A DNA stretch of 64,000 nt. It comes from Candidatus Altimarinota bacterium. Its GTDB lineage: Bacteria; Patescibacteriota; Gracilibacteria; UM-FILTER-43-11. The position numbers and the translations under genes are program-made. A model generated the notes under the pieces. The model saw only the letters and a program-made list of their open reading frames with translations. It was not told where the DNA came from and ran no database searches. Shown here in pieces: positions 50,834-59,215 of this stretch (the first letter of the stretch is position 1; every line of letters begins with the position of its first letter). The stretch lies in assembly GCA_028281045.1 (NCBI GenBank), contig JANQKP010000003.1, positions 62,001 through 126,000 on the forward strand. Direction: 5' to 3'.

Positions 50834-50873
50834 TTGACAATGCAAATTAGCACTCTATAATGTTGAGTGCTAA
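50834..50873 (+). promoter_or_regulatory. dnaK promoter with CIRCE operator (HrcA site)
   Basis: TTGACA (50834-50839), 16-base spacer, TATAAT (50856-50861). The CIRCE element TTAGCACTC-N9-GAGTGCTAA spans 50847-50873, with the -10 inside its nine-base centre, so bound HrcA would block RNA polymerase directly. This is the canonical consensus without mismatch. Confidence 0.95.
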
Positions 50874-50896
50874 TTATTTAATAATTACTTATAAAA

Positions 50897-52801
50897 ATGG
50901 GAAAAATAATTGGAATTGATTTAGGAACAACGAACAGCTGTATGGCTGTGATGGAAGGTGGAGAACCTGCTGTGATTCAAAACGCAGAAGGTAATCGTAC
51001 TACGCCATCTATTGTTGCTGAAAAAGATGGAGAACTTCTTTCTGGAGTGGTGGCTAAACGCCAAGCCGTAACGAATCCAGCGAATACGATTTTCTCTGCA
51101 AAACGTTTCATTGGTCACAAGCTTGATGAAGTAGAAAAAGAGGCTAAAAACATGCCTTATGAAACCAAACAAGGTAAAGCTGGTGTTGAAATTAAAATGG
51201 GAGATAAATGGTATCGCCCAGAAGAAATTTCTGCACGCGTACTTCAAAAACTTAAAACCGATGCTGAGGCTTACCTTGGTATGCCTGTAACAGAAGCCGT
51301 TATTACGGTTCCAGCATACTTCAACGATGCACAACGCCAAGCGACAAAAGACGCTGGTAAAATTGCTGGTCTTGAAGTGAAACGTATTATTAATGAACCA
51401 ACTGCTGCGGCGCTTGCCTACGGTCTAGATAAACAAGAAAAAGATATTAAAGTAGCTGTATTCGATCTTGGAGGAGGTACTTTTGATATCTCTATTCTAG
51501 AACTTGGTGACGGAGTATTCGAAGTAGTATCTACCAATGGTGACACTCACCTGGGTGGAGACGACTTTGATCAAATGGTTATTGATTACCTTGCTTCTGA
51601 ATTTAAATCTGCAGAAGGAGTAGATCTTACTAAAGATCCAATGGCCATGCAGCGTCTTAAAGAAGCTGCTGAAAAAGCTAAAATTGAGCTTTCAAGTGCC
51701 CAAGACACTGAGATTAACCTGCCATTCATTACGGCTGACGCAGGGGGTCCTAAACACATGAATCTTAAAATGACTCGCGCGAAGCTTGAAGAGCTTGTGA
51801 GCGATCTTATTGAGCGTACTAAAAAGCCATGTGAAAAAGCCCTTAAAGATGCGAAGCTAAAAGCTTCAGATATCGACGAAGTGGTTATGGTAGGAGGTAT
51901 GACTCGTATGCCTGCTGTACAAGAAGTGGCTAAAAAAATCTTTGGAAAAGAACCTCACAAAGGGGTAAATCCAGATGAGGTAGTCGCTGTTGGAGCTGCG
52001 ATTCAAGGTGGAGTACTTATGGGGGACGTTAAAGATGTACTTCTACTTGATGTAACCCCCCTATCTCTTTCTATTGAAACTCTTGGAGGTGTAGCAACGA
52101 AAGTGATCGAAAGAAACACTACGATTCCAACAAGTAAATCTCAGGTGTTCTCAACCGCTGCAGATAATCAGCCATCGGTAGACATTCACGTAGCTCAAGG
52201 AGAACGTGAAATGGCTGCAGATAACAAATCTCTAGGTAGATTCATTCTAGATGGTATTCCACCAGCACCACGTGGTGTTCCTCAAATTGAGGTGACCTTT
52301 GATATCGATGCCAACGGTATCTTAACCGTTACAGCGAAAGATAAAGGAACTGGTAAGACTCAAAACATTACCATTCAAGGATCTGGATCTCTTTCTGAAG
52401 AAGAAATCGAAAACATGAAGAAAGATGCAGAGGCTCATGCTGAAGAAGACAAGAAAAAGAAAGAAGGTGTGGAAACCCGCAATAAGGCAGATAGCCTGGT
52501 GTTCCAACTAGAAAAAACCATGCGTGAAAACGATGATAAGATCGCAGACGACATGAAGAAACCTGTAAATGAAAAGATTGGAGAGCTTAAAGAATTACTA
52601 GCTAAAGAGGATGCAGACCTAGAAGAAATTAAGACGAAGACTGAAGAGCTTGAACAAGAGGCTCAGAAGATCGGAGCTGAAATCTACAAAGACGCAACGA
52701 ACGAAGAAGCTAAAGACGGAGATGACGATGTAAAAGTAACCGACAACAACGAGGAAGATGAAGTAGAAGCTGAAGTAGTAGATGAAGGTGACGATAAATA
52801 A
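50897..52801 (+). CDS. dnaK: Molecular chaperone DnaK (Hsp70)
   Basis: 634 residues; ATP-driven folding chaperone. It starts [20 protein letters not shown] (phosphate 1 loop), with [20 protein letters not shown] (phosphate 2), [20 protein letters not shown], the linker [20 protein letters not shown], and a substrate-binding domain ending in an acidic tail. The usual EEVD-like end is replaced by VVDEGDDK. Full length. Heat-shock control by HrcA is shown by the CIRCE site; a strong terminator follows. Confidence 0.98.
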   Translation: MGKIIGIDLGTTNSCMAVMEGGEPAVIQNAEGNRTTPSIVAEKDGELLSGVVAKRQAVTNPANTIFSAKRFIGHKLDEVEKEAKNMPYETKQGKAGVEIKMGDKWYRPEEISARVLQKLKTDAEAYLGMPVTEAVITVPAYFNDAQRQATKDAGKIAGLEVKRIINEPTAAALAYGLDKQEKDIKVAVFDLGGGTFDISILELGDGVFEVVSTNGDTHLGGDDFDQMVIDYLASEFKSAEGVDLTKDPMAMQRLKEAAEKAKIELSSAQDTEINLPFITADAGGPKHMNLKMTRAKLEELVSDLIERTKKPCEKALKDAKLKASDIDEVVMVGGMTRMPAVQEVAKKIFGKEPHKGVNPDEVVAVGAAIQGGVLMGDVKDVLLLDVTPLSLSIETLGGVATKVIERNTTIPTSKSQVFSTAADNQPSVDIHVAQGEREMAADNKSLGRFILDGIPPAPRGVPQIEVTFDIDANGILTVTAKDKGTGKTQNITIQGSGSLSEEEIENMKKDAEAHAEEDKKKKEGVETRNKADSLVFQLEKTMRENDDKIADDMKKPVNEKIGELKELLAKEDADLEEIKTKTEELEQEAQKIGAEIYKDATNEEAKDGDDDVKVTDNNEEDEVEAEVVDEGDDK

Positions 52802-52823
52802 TCTATAATTTAGATCTCCTAGC

Positions 52824-52860
52824 AAACCACCCCTTACCCTAGGCATGCGGGTGGTTTTTT
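52824..52860 (+). terminator. dnaK terminator
   Basis: AAACCACCC, a 16-base loop, GGGTGGTTT and more T; nine pairs. Confidence 0.88.
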
Positions 52861-52877
52861 AGTACACTCTTTTCTGA

Positions 52878-52962
52878 GCCCGGATGGCGGAATTGGTAGA
52901 CGCGCGCGACTCAAAATCGCGTTCCCTCGGGAGTGAGAGTTCGATTCTCTCTCCGGGCACCA
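52878..52962 (+). tRNA. tRNA-Leu (CAA)
   Basis: Acceptor GCCCGGA/TCCGGGC, D arm with GGAATTGGTAGAC, anticodon stem CGCGA/TCGCG with loop CTCAAAA (anticodon CAA, reads UUG). It has a class II variable arm (TTCCCTCGGGAG), T arm GAGAG-TTCGATT-CTCTC, discriminator A and an encoded CCA. Confidence 0.96.
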
Positions 52963-53015
52963 AAAAGAGCGTAAAACAGCCTGAAAAAGAGCTAATACTT
53001 TCCTTGACTAATATA

Positions 53016-53043
53016 TTGACATATTTTAAAAATATGTTATAAT
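53016..53043 (+). promoter_or_regulatory. Promoter with 19-bp palindrome before the foreign-looking gene
   Basis: TTGACA (53016-53021), 16-base spacer, TATAAT (53038-53043). A perfect palindrome ACATATTTT-A-AAAATATGT (53019-53037) covers the -35 end and the spacer. Confidence 0.75.
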
Positions 53044-53070
53044 TTGAATTACGTTCTTTCACATTAATTT

Positions 53071-53112
53071 TCGTATCGTCTAGGGGAGGTTGTTCTCACC
53101 CGAAACGTACGA
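53071..53112 (+). promoter_or_regulatory. Structured 5' leader of 53143-53631
   Basis: TCGTA-T-CGT (53071-53079) can pair with ACG-TACGA (53105-53112), enclosing a second stem AGGGGAG/CTCACCC. The hairpin sits about 20 bases before the ribosome binding site of a roughly 93-base leader. Confidence 0.45.
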
Positions 53113-53142
53113 TTTGACTCAAGACATGAGGAGGATAAACTC

Positions 53143-53631
53143 ATGAAATACATACCACACCGGGTTATTATGGCCCTTGTTTTTCTTTTCGGCGTCCATA
53201 TGGCCAACGACCTTGCTCTGGTCATCAGTCGCGTACTGGACCAGGTTGCCGATGTCATTCTTCTGGCCTACTATAGCGCCGCCGCCCCTGGGGAGCCCTA
53301 TTTGTTTCAAGGAGCGCTCGAAATCTTCTACAGCCTTTGCGTTCTCGTAGCCTATGGTTTCGTTCTTAAAAACGAGAAAAAGCTGGAAGAGACTGTCAAT
53401 ATGGCAATGGGCCGGGATGAGGGTTATTGGAACGATTTTTTCAAAGGTTTATTTAAAGACCTGCAAGAAAGAATTGAAGACTCTACCAACATGCGCAATG
53501 TTATTTTGCGAATCATCCAATTGGCTATTGCCGGATTGCTTACCTGTGTGGCTATGATTAGCCTTTTTGCAGACGCCGCTTTGTTTCTTAGTAAGAAGCG
53601 CGAAGGATCGCTTGCCCCTGTGCAAAGCTGA
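53143..53631 (+). CDS. Small membrane protein of foreign appearance
   Basis: 162 residues, no family recognised. Hydrophobic helices at about 8-28, 50-72 and 125-150 with a charged middle (NEKKLEETVNMAMGRDEGYW). It differs from its surroundings: strong GAGGAGG ribosome binding site, GC-rich third positions (many GCC, GTC, CTG, GGC codons), one of only two TGA stops in the window, its own palindromic promoter, structured leader and perfect terminator, all directly downstream of a tRNA-Leu gene. This suggests horizontal acquisition as a unit. No integrase or flanking repeats were found. Confidence 0.65.
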   Translation: MKYIPHRVIMALVFLFGVHMANDLALVISRVLDQVADVILLAYYSAAAPGEPYLFQGALEIFYSLCVLVAYGFVLKNEKKLEETVNMAMGRDEGYWNDFFKGLFKDLQERIEDSTNMRNVILRIIQLAIAGLLTCVAMISLFADAALFLSKKREGSLAPVQS

Positions 53632-53658
53632 ACCCGCAACATAGGTTTGAAAGAGCGA

Positions 53659-53690
53659 AACCCGGTCAGAATATTGACCGGGTTTTGTTT
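53659..53690 (+). terminator. Terminator of 53143-53631
   Basis: AACCCGGTCA-GAATAT-TGACCGGGTT, ten perfect pairs, then TTGTTTT. Confidence 0.92.
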
Positions 53691-53731
53691 TACCCAAATT
53701 TCCTATATATTAAGGTTCCTACTTTTTATGT

Positions 53732-54370
53732 ATGCAGTTTAAATTTAAAGTTTTCATCGCCTTAGGCATATTACTTGTACTAGTTATTAACATGCCTATA
53801 ATCGCTACCGCGGTTATTCAGGGCCAAGCTAAATCTCGTATTCACGAGACCGTGAATGATGTCAGTGTTTCTGAAGCCGCCCTTGTTCTTGGGGCTGCAG
53901 CCTATAGCCCTACAAATCTTTCGGATATTTTAAGAGATCGGGTGGACACTGGCATTGAACTTTACCGTGCTGGAAAAGTTAAAAGCCTTATTATGTCTGG
54001 AGCCAGCAATGAAGTAGTGGCTATGGCCAACTACGCTTTAAACAAAGGGGTCCCTCAAGGACGTATTTATGGGGACCAAAATGGATACAATACTTTTGCT
54101 AGCATCGCCAACGTGGCTGGAGATTATGAAACGCTTGTGATTGTCACCCAAGAGTATCATCTACCACGGGCTATTTTCTATGCCCGCAACTTCGGCATTG
54201 AAGCCACAGGGCTCAAGGCCGACAAAAGAGCTTATCAAAAGATAAAAGAGTTCAAAAAGAGGGAGCTTATTGCCCAGGCTAAAGCTTTTGTAGATGTTTA
54301 TCTTTTCTCTTGGCTACTGCCTTATGAAAAGACCATGGAGCTGAATAAAAAACTCGGTGAACTAGGTTAG
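53732..54370 (+). CDS. SanA/YdcF-like DUF218 protein
   Basis: 212 residues. N-terminal membrane anchor (FIALGILLVLVINMPIIATA), then a DUF218 domain outside the membrane: ALVLGAAAYSPTNLSDILRD, GKVKSLIMSGASNEVVAMAN, NGYNTFASIANVAG and VTQEYHLPRAIFYARNFGIE, the last being the SanA signature. SanA affects the envelope barrier and vancomycin exclusion in E. coli, possibly through envelope carbohydrate metabolism. Its last nine bases overlap the convergent end of thrS. Confidence 0.85.
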   Translation: MQFKFKVFIALGILLVLVINMPIIATAVIQGQAKSRIHETVNDVSVSEAALVLGAAAYSPTNLSDILRDRVDTGIELYRAGKVKSLIMSGASNEVVAMANYALNKGVPQGRIYGDQNGYNTFASIANVAGDYETLVIVTQEYHLPRAIFYARNFGIEATGLKADKRAYQKIKEFKKRELIAQAKAFVDVYLFSWLLPYEKTMELNKKLGELG

Positions 54371-56131
54371 TTCACGGGTTTTTATTTCTTTCAGAAGATC
54401 TTCAATGAACTTCGCTTCTTTCTTAGTGCTCTGATCTTTAGATCTGTAGTGGCGCACCGAAAGTTCTTTGCTTTCCACTTCTTTATCCCCTAGTACAATC
54501 ATGTACGGGATTTTACGAAGCTCTGCAGAACGAATACGTTTTCCAAGACTATCTGTTGGTTCTGCGATCTCTACGCGTACAAATTCGTTTCTCAGTTTTT
54601 CTGAAAGCTCTTTGGCATACTCCACATGTGGTTCTGCCACAGGAATAAGCTGCACTTGTACCGGTGCTAGCCAGGTTGGGAATGCTCCTGCAAAGTGCTC
54701 AATAAGGAATCCAATAAAACGCTCATGGGTTCCAAGTGGAGCCCTGTGAATACATAGTGGAGTTTTTTCTTCTCCATCTTCAGCGGTGTAGGTCAGATCA
54801 AATTTTCCAGGAACTGAGAAGTCTACTTGGTTTGTTGCCAGGGTAAATTCACGTCCAATGGCTGAGAATACCTCAATATCAATCTTAGGTCCGTAGAACG
54901 CGGCTTCATCTTCTACTTCGATGAAGTTCACCTTCGCTTTTTTCATAGCGTTACGTACCATTTCTTCGGTTTTCTTCCAAAGCTCTGGCTCGTTCACGTA
55001 TTTTTTACCTAGTTTCTTAGGATCATGAAGCGAAAGACGCATCACGTATTTTTCAATATTGAAGAGTTTGAAATATTCTAGGTACATTTCAGTCACCGCC
55101 ATGAATTCAGATTCGAATTGCTCCTCGGTACAGTATAGATGCGCATCGTTCATTTGAAGTGAACGTACGCGCATAAGTCCAAAGAGGGCCCCACTATCTT
55201 CAAAGCGGTAACAAGTTCCGTATTCCGCGTAACGTTGTGGTAAATCTCTGTAAGATTTTTTAGTCGCGGCATAAATCAGATGGTGATGCGGACAGTTCAT
55301 TGGTTTTACGTAGTACTCCTCATTATCTACTGGCATTGGTGGGTACATAGAATCTGCATAGTATGGCAGATGCCCAGAGGTTTCATACAGTCTTCCTTTG
55401 GCTAGATGCGGAGATCTAACGCGATCGTATCCGTATCTAAACTCAGCTTCTTTCGCGAGTTTTTCTAGCTCTTCCACAAGCACCGCTCCTTTAGGGAGCC
55501 ATAGTGGAAGACCAGGTCCAACCAGTTCGTGGAAATCGAAAAGCTCAAGCGCTTGTCCGATTTTTCTATGATCTCTTTTTTCCTGCTCTTTTCTAAGCGC
55601 TAGGTATTCGTTCAGCTCTTTTTTATCTCCAAAAGCCAGTCCATAAACACGCTGAAGCATAGGGCGAGATTCATCTCCACGCCAATAAGCACCGGCAATA
55701 CGGTCTAGCTTAAATGTACGCGGATCGATTTGCTTGGTATTGGCAATATGCCCCCCACGACAAAGGTCTTTAAAAGGACCATTGGTCGTGAAACCAACCT
55801 CTTTTTCTCCAGCTTCTTTAAGGTCTGCCGCCAGTTCAATTTTATAAGGCTGATCTAGCTTTTTATAATGCTCGATGGCCTCATCTACAGGCACCATTTC
55901 ACTGGTGAATTCTTGTGCCTCTGCGATGATTTTCTTCATTTTCTCCTCTAGAATCGGAAGATCTTCTGGGATTAGAGTACGAGGAAGATCTAAGTCATAG
56001 TAAAAACCGTTGTCGATCGCAGGACCAATAGCGATTTTTGCATCTGGGAACATATCAAGCGCGGCTTGCGCGAAGATATGAGCCAGACTATGTCTTTTTT
56101 CTTCTAAGGTAGGTTTCTTATCTTTAGCCAT
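54362..56131 (-). CDS. thrS: Threonyl-tRNA synthetase lacking the TGS domain
   Basis: 589 residues; charges tRNA-Thr. The N-terminus starts at the editing domain (KRHSLAHIFAQAALDMFPDA, with HxxxH, and later the Cys of DLCRGGHI), so the roughly 60-residue TGS domain of most bacterial ThrRS is absent. Catalytic core: class II motif 1 region, motif 2 RYAEYGTCYRFEDSGALFGL, zinc ligands including MNCPHHHLIY, and motif 3 near GTHERFIGFLIE. Anticodon-binding domain: VQLIPVAEPHVEYAKELSEK. Controlled by the upstream T-box leader. No alternative start upstream would restore TGS, because the leader has stop codons. Confidence 0.95.
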   Translation of the reverse strand: MAKDKKPTLEEKRHSLAHIFAQAALDMFPDAKIAIGPAIDNGFYYDLDLPRTLIPEDLPILEEKMKKIIAEAQEFTSEMVPVDEAIEHYKKLDQPYKIELAADLKEAGEKEVGFTTNGPFKDLCRGGHIANTKQIDPRTFKLDRIAGAYWRGDESRPMLQRVYGLAFGDKKELNEYLALRKEQEKRDHRKIGQALELFDFHELVGPGLPLWLPKGAVLVEELEKLAKEAEFRYGYDRVRSPHLAKGRLYETSGHLPYYADSMYPPMPVDNEEYYVKPMNCPHHHLIYAATKKSYRDLPQRYAEYGTCYRFEDSGALFGLMRVRSLQMNDAHLYCTEEQFESEFMAVTEMYLEYFKLFNIEKYVMRLSLHDPKKLGKKYVNEPELWKKTEEMVRNAMKKAKVNFIEVEDEAAFYGPKIDIEVFSAIGREFTLATNQVDFSVPGKFDLTYTAEDGEEKTPLCIHRAPLGTHERFIGFLIEHFAGAFPTWLAPVQVQLIPVAEPHVEYAKELSEKLRNEFVRVEIAEPTDSLGKRIRSAELRKIPYMIVLGDKEVESKELSVRHYRSKDQSTKKEAKFIEDLLKEIKTRELT

Positions 56132-56362
56132 GAAAGTAAATTATAATTTTGAATTTAAAAATAACCGATAGAATCATCTATCGGGGACCCTAGTGGGCGG
56201 TTCCACCCCGTTTACCTCAGGTGAGGTCACTCGTTTATGGTGTCGAAAGCTCCTTGAGGTGGTACTTTTAAGGCCATGGCGCAGATGACTTTCAGTCTAG
56301 GGTCACCTTTCCCTTTCCGCTTGGGTCCTTAAAGCATATCCTTTGGGATTCATGCTTTCTTC
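56132..56362 (-). ncRNA. T-box riboswitch leader of thrS
   Basis: The minus strand holds the T-box core GGGGTGGAACCGCCC (56195-56209). Its UGGA bulge would pair with the 3' end of an uncharged tRNA with discriminator U. A perfect terminator hairpin follows: CCGATAGA-TGAT-TCTATCGG (56165-56184) then TTATTTTT. Upstream, stem I can be drawn from CTCGAAGAAAGC with GGAGCTTTCGA, with GGTGACC in the distal loop region and GTACCACC on the 3' side, where ACC would be a threonine specifier. The downstream gene is thrS, consistent with the specifier. This leader accounts for nearly all of the 312-base gap. Confidence 0.88.
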
Positions 56363-56368
56363 GAGGTA

Positions 56369-56397
56369 ATCATACTAGAATCTCTATTTTAAGTCCA
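56369..56397 (-). promoter_or_regulatory. thrS T-box promoter
   Basis: TGGACT (56392-56397), 17-base spacer, TATGAT (56369-56374), placing the RNA start just before stem I of the T-box. Confidence 0.6.
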
Positions 56398-56443
56398 CTT
56401 TCGTTTTTTTCTATGGTAATATGGGGCCAAATAAAAAGAAATT

Positions 56444-56701
56444 ATGCTTCTTCTTGTACTCCTCTACATCGTCCTACTGGTTATCTTCTTCGCCATCTCT
56501 GCGATCATTATTAATCATTCTCGTAGACTCGGAAAACTGGTACCGCATTACAGAGCGGTTATGGGGTTCTTTGGGCTAATTTCAATTATCATCATCGCAA
56601 TTTCTCTATATTTCCTTCTGCAAGTTGGAGATGATTCTCCAAAGCCAGCAAATCCAATTACAGCGCCTGCTAGCTCTGGGTCATCTGATCTGCAGTTTTA
56701 G
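56444..56701 (+). CDS. Small two-helix membrane protein
   Basis: 85 residues, not recognised. Two membrane helices (LLLVLLYIVLLVIFFAISAI and VMGFFGLISIIIIAISLYFL) with a basic loop between (NHSRRLGKLVPHYR), then a Pro/Ser/Ala-rich tail. The positive-inside rule places the loop in the cytoplasm and both ends outside. Divergent from thrS and followed by pdxS with its own promoter. Confidence 0.55.
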   Translation: MLLLVLLYIVLLVIFFAISAIIINHSRRLGKLVPHYRAVMGFFGLISIIIIAISLYFLLQVGDDSPKPANPITAPASSGSSDLQF

Positions 56702-56706
56702 TGGCT

Positions 56707-56734
56707 TTGCACTTGTAGACCTTTGTGATAGAAT
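56707..56734 (+). promoter_or_regulatory. pdxS promoter
   Basis: TTGCAC (56707-56712), 16-base spacer, TAGAAT (56729-56734). An in-frame GTG at 56725 overlaps this -10, so ATG 56758 is the start. Confidence 0.6.
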
Positions 56735-56757
56735 CTCAGGGCTTCTTATTTTTAGCT

Positions 56758-57633
56758 ATGAAAAAAAATACATCTACTCTTAAAGAAGGACTTGCGAAAA
56801 TGTTCAAAGGCGGCGTGATTATGGACGTTGTGAATGCCGATCAGGCCAAGGTGGCCGAATCTTCTGGAGCCGTTTCTGTTATGGCTCTTGAAAGAGTGCC
56901 TGCAGACATCCGCGCCGAAGGTGGAGTTTCTCGCATGAGCGACCCTGCAATGATTAAAGAAATCATTGAAGTAACTACTATTCCTGTAATGGCCAAAGTG
57001 CGTATTGGGCACTTTGTAGAAGCTCAGATTTTAGAAGCCATTGGGGTAGATTATATTGATGAATCTGAAGTACTTACCCCTGCAGATCCAGACGATCATG
57101 TGGATAAAACCAAGTTCAAGGTTCCATTTGTATGTGGAGCGCGTAACCTTGGAGAAGCCCTTCGCCGCGTGCAAGAAGGAGCTTCTATGATTCGTACTAA
57201 AGGTGAAGCTGGAACCGGCAATGTAATTGAAGCCGTGCGCCATGTAAAAACCATTCAAGCAGATATTGAAATGCTTAAAGCAGGTGGTCATAGACAAGCA
57301 AAAAAATGGAGCGAACAAGAAAGAGTAAATCTAGAGCTACTATTAAACACTCTAGAACTTGGAAGACTTCCTGTGGTGAATTTTGCCGCTGGTGGTATTG
57401 CTACCCCAGCCGATGCCGCTATGATGATGCAACTAGGATGTGATGGAGTCTTTGTGGGTTCTGGAATCTTTAAATCTGGAAACCCAGAGCAAAGAGCCCG
57501 TGCTATTGTAGAATCTGTAACGCATTACACCGATGCAGATAAACTAGCAGAAGTTTCTGAAAACCTAGGAGAAGCTATGGTTGGGATTGAAATCGATAAA
57601 CTAGAAACCAAGCTTTCAGAGCGCGGAGTATAA
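56758..57633 (+). CDS. pdxS: Pyridoxal 5'-phosphate synthase subunit PdxS
   Basis: 291 residues from ATG 56758. TIM-barrel lyase that makes PLP from ribose 5-phosphate, glyceraldehyde 3-phosphate and ammonia. Both catalytic lysines are in place: the [13 protein letters not shown] motif and the [17 protein letters not shown] motif. The N-terminal [20 protein letters not shown] is canonical. The partner glutaminase PdxT is not adjacent and not in the window, so it is encoded elsewhere or free ammonia is used. A YggS-type PLP-buffer protein is also in the window. Confidence 0.97.
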   Translation: MKKNTSTLKEGLAKMFKGGVIMDVVNADQAKVAESSGAVSVMALERVPADIRAEGGVSRMSDPAMIKEIIEVTTIPVMAKVRIGHFVEAQILEAIGVDYIDESEVLTPADPDDHVDKTKFKVPFVCGARNLGEALRRVQEGASMIRTKGEAGTGNVIEAVRHVKTIQADIEMLKAGGHRQAKKWSEQERVNLELLLNTLELGRLPVVNFAAGGIATPADAAMMMQLGCDGVFVGSGIFKSGNPEQRARAIVESVTHYTDADKLAEVSENLGEAMVGIEIDKLETKLSERGV

Positions 57634-57666
57634 AAAGAAAAATAAAAAAGTTTTGATCTAACAAAT

Positions 57667-58725
57667 ATGCAATATTTCCTTGCGGGATCATCGGCTTTTG
57701 TCCTTACGGTGCTATCACTTCTGATTGCGCTTAAAGTTTTTCCAAAATGGGGACTTATGGATAAGCCTAAAAAGTACGGGCTTAAAAGAGACCCCGTGCC
57801 TTACCCAGGAGGAATTGTGCTTTATTTTGTATTTGCAGCCCTAGCCCTTATTTTCTTTGGCATTAGCGTTAAAATGATTGGTCTACTTCTTGGGGGTGGC
57901 CTACTAGTACTGGTGAGCTTTATAGACGATCGCATGGATTTACCTGCCTGGTTTAGAATTCTCATTCAAATTCTGGTTGCGCTCATTATTATTTTCGCTG
58001 GCATTGGAATAGAAACCATCACCAATCCTTTTGGAGGATTTATTGAGCTCAATCGCGTAAATATTGAGCTGAATATTGGAGACTGGTCTCAGACCGTTAT
58101 GCTACTTTCTGGACTCTTTACAATTGCCTGGATCCTCCTGATCACCAACACCATGAACTGGCTCGATGGTATTCCAGGACTTGTTTCTGGAATCACCGCT
58201 ATTGGAGGCCTTACCTTGTTCTTCCTCAGTATTTCACCCTTGGTGAATCAGCCTGAGGTGGCTACACTGGCTCTCATCGTAGCCGCTATGTCTTTTGGCT
58301 TCTGGCTTTTTGATTTTTATCCACCTAAGATCATTATTGGAGATAGTGGATCTATGTTCCTTGGCTTCCTATTAGCTGTTCTGGCTATTTTCTCTGGAGG
58401 AAAAATAGCCACGGCCTTTTTAATCCTTGGATTCCCTATTTTAGATGCGCTTTACGTTATTGTGCACCGCGTAGCACGTGGACAAGCGCCTTGGAAAGGG
58501 GGTGAATGGGATAAACATAGAAAAGCGGTGCATTTACATCATCGCATGCTGGAATACGGTCTTTCTGAAAGACAAACCATTTCTTTAATCTACGTGCTTT
58601 GTTCTATTTTTGGAATTACAGCCCTGTTCCTAGGAACCAAAGGTAAATTCTGGGCTATTGTTGCCCTATTCTTTGCCTCAGTAATCCTTGGACTTACTCT
58701 TAGAGCCAAAAAGAAAAAGTCATAA
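57667..58725 (+). CDS. WecA/MraY-family undecaprenyl-phosphate sugar-1-phosphate transferase
   Basis: 352 residues, about ten membrane helices. Transfers a sugar-1-phosphate (probably GlcNAc-1-P) from UDP-sugar to undecaprenyl phosphate, starting surface glycan synthesis. Seen: DKPKKYGLKRDPVPYPGGIV, FIDDRMDLPAW (DD motif), LITNTMNWLDGIPGLVSGIT (NxxN..DG), IIGDSGSMFLGF and KAVHLHHRMLEYGLSERQT, the His motif of the WecA/TagO side of the family. MraY proper is less likely because of that motif and the lack of mur genes around it. Follows pdxS by 33 bases and may share its transcript. Confidence 0.88.
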   Translation: MQYFLAGSSAFVLTVLSLLIALKVFPKWGLMDKPKKYGLKRDPVPYPGGIVLYFVFAALALIFFGISVKMIGLLLGGGLLVLVSFIDDRMDLPAWFRILIQILVALIIIFAGIGIETITNPFGGFIELNRVNIELNIGDWSQTVMLLSGLFTIAWILLITNTMNWLDGIPGLVSGITAIGGLTLFFLSISPLVNQPEVATLALIVAAMSFGFWLFDFYPPKIIIGDSGSMFLGFLLAVLAIFSGGKIATAFLILGFPILDALYVIVHRVARGQAPWKGGEWDKHRKAVHLHHRMLEYGLSERQTISLIYVLCSIFGITALFLGTKGKFWAIVALFFASVILGLTLRAKKKKS

Positions 58726-58786
58726 AATTTTGATTTTTTCAAAAAGATGTTATGATTGGTTTTAATAACCCAACCTCCATATCATC

Positions 58787-59215
58787 ATGAAGAAAATAGA
58801 AAGAAATCGTGATGTTGCCTCCAACCTAAATGACGGACTTGATCTAGGAAACAGTCTTTTTGATTTAATTATTGTTCCCATCTCTCGCAAGATAGATACT
58901 TTTATGGAAAGATTTGATTCAGACCTTCAAAAGCATCGCCTAGAATGGCAAGGCTATGAAATAGTGAGAAATCTAAGGGAAGCGCTAGCAGATTGCCCCT
59001 TTGATCCATTTGATGTTCTTGATTCAGTAAAAAAGCATCCTAAATACAAGCAATTGCCTTCATTACAAAGAGGTCTTGCCAGTCTAAGAAAAGATATTTT
59101 ACAGCAGCTTAATATCACCTTTGATACTGAGGCTGCTGCAACCATAACAGAGTTCTCAGGAGACGAGAGCCAAGGTGGCAAAACAGATGATTTTGTAAGC
59201 GAATTAGTGGCTTAA
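58787..59215 (+). CDS. Hypothetical cytoplasmic protein
   Basis: 142 residues, no family recognised. Helical, with many charged residues (SNLNDGLDLGNSLFDLIIVP, YEIVRNLREALADCPFDPFD, PSLQRGLASLRKDILQQLNI). No signal peptide. A weak promoter (TTGATT and TATGAT, 15 bases apart, at about 58730-58756) precedes it. Its end overlaps the convergent PfkB gene by twelve bases. Confidence 0.5.
   Translation: MKKIERNRDVASNLNDGLDLGNSLFDLIIVPISRKIDTFMERFDSDLQKHRLEWQGYEIVRNLREALADCPFDPFDVLDSVKKHPKYKQLPSLQRGLASLRKDILQQLNITFDTEAAATITEFSGDESQGGKTDDFVSELVA

Noticed and set aside
56725-56757. GTG start giving a longer PdxS
   Set aside because: It overlaps the -10 element, and PdxS homologues begin near [18 protein letters not shown].
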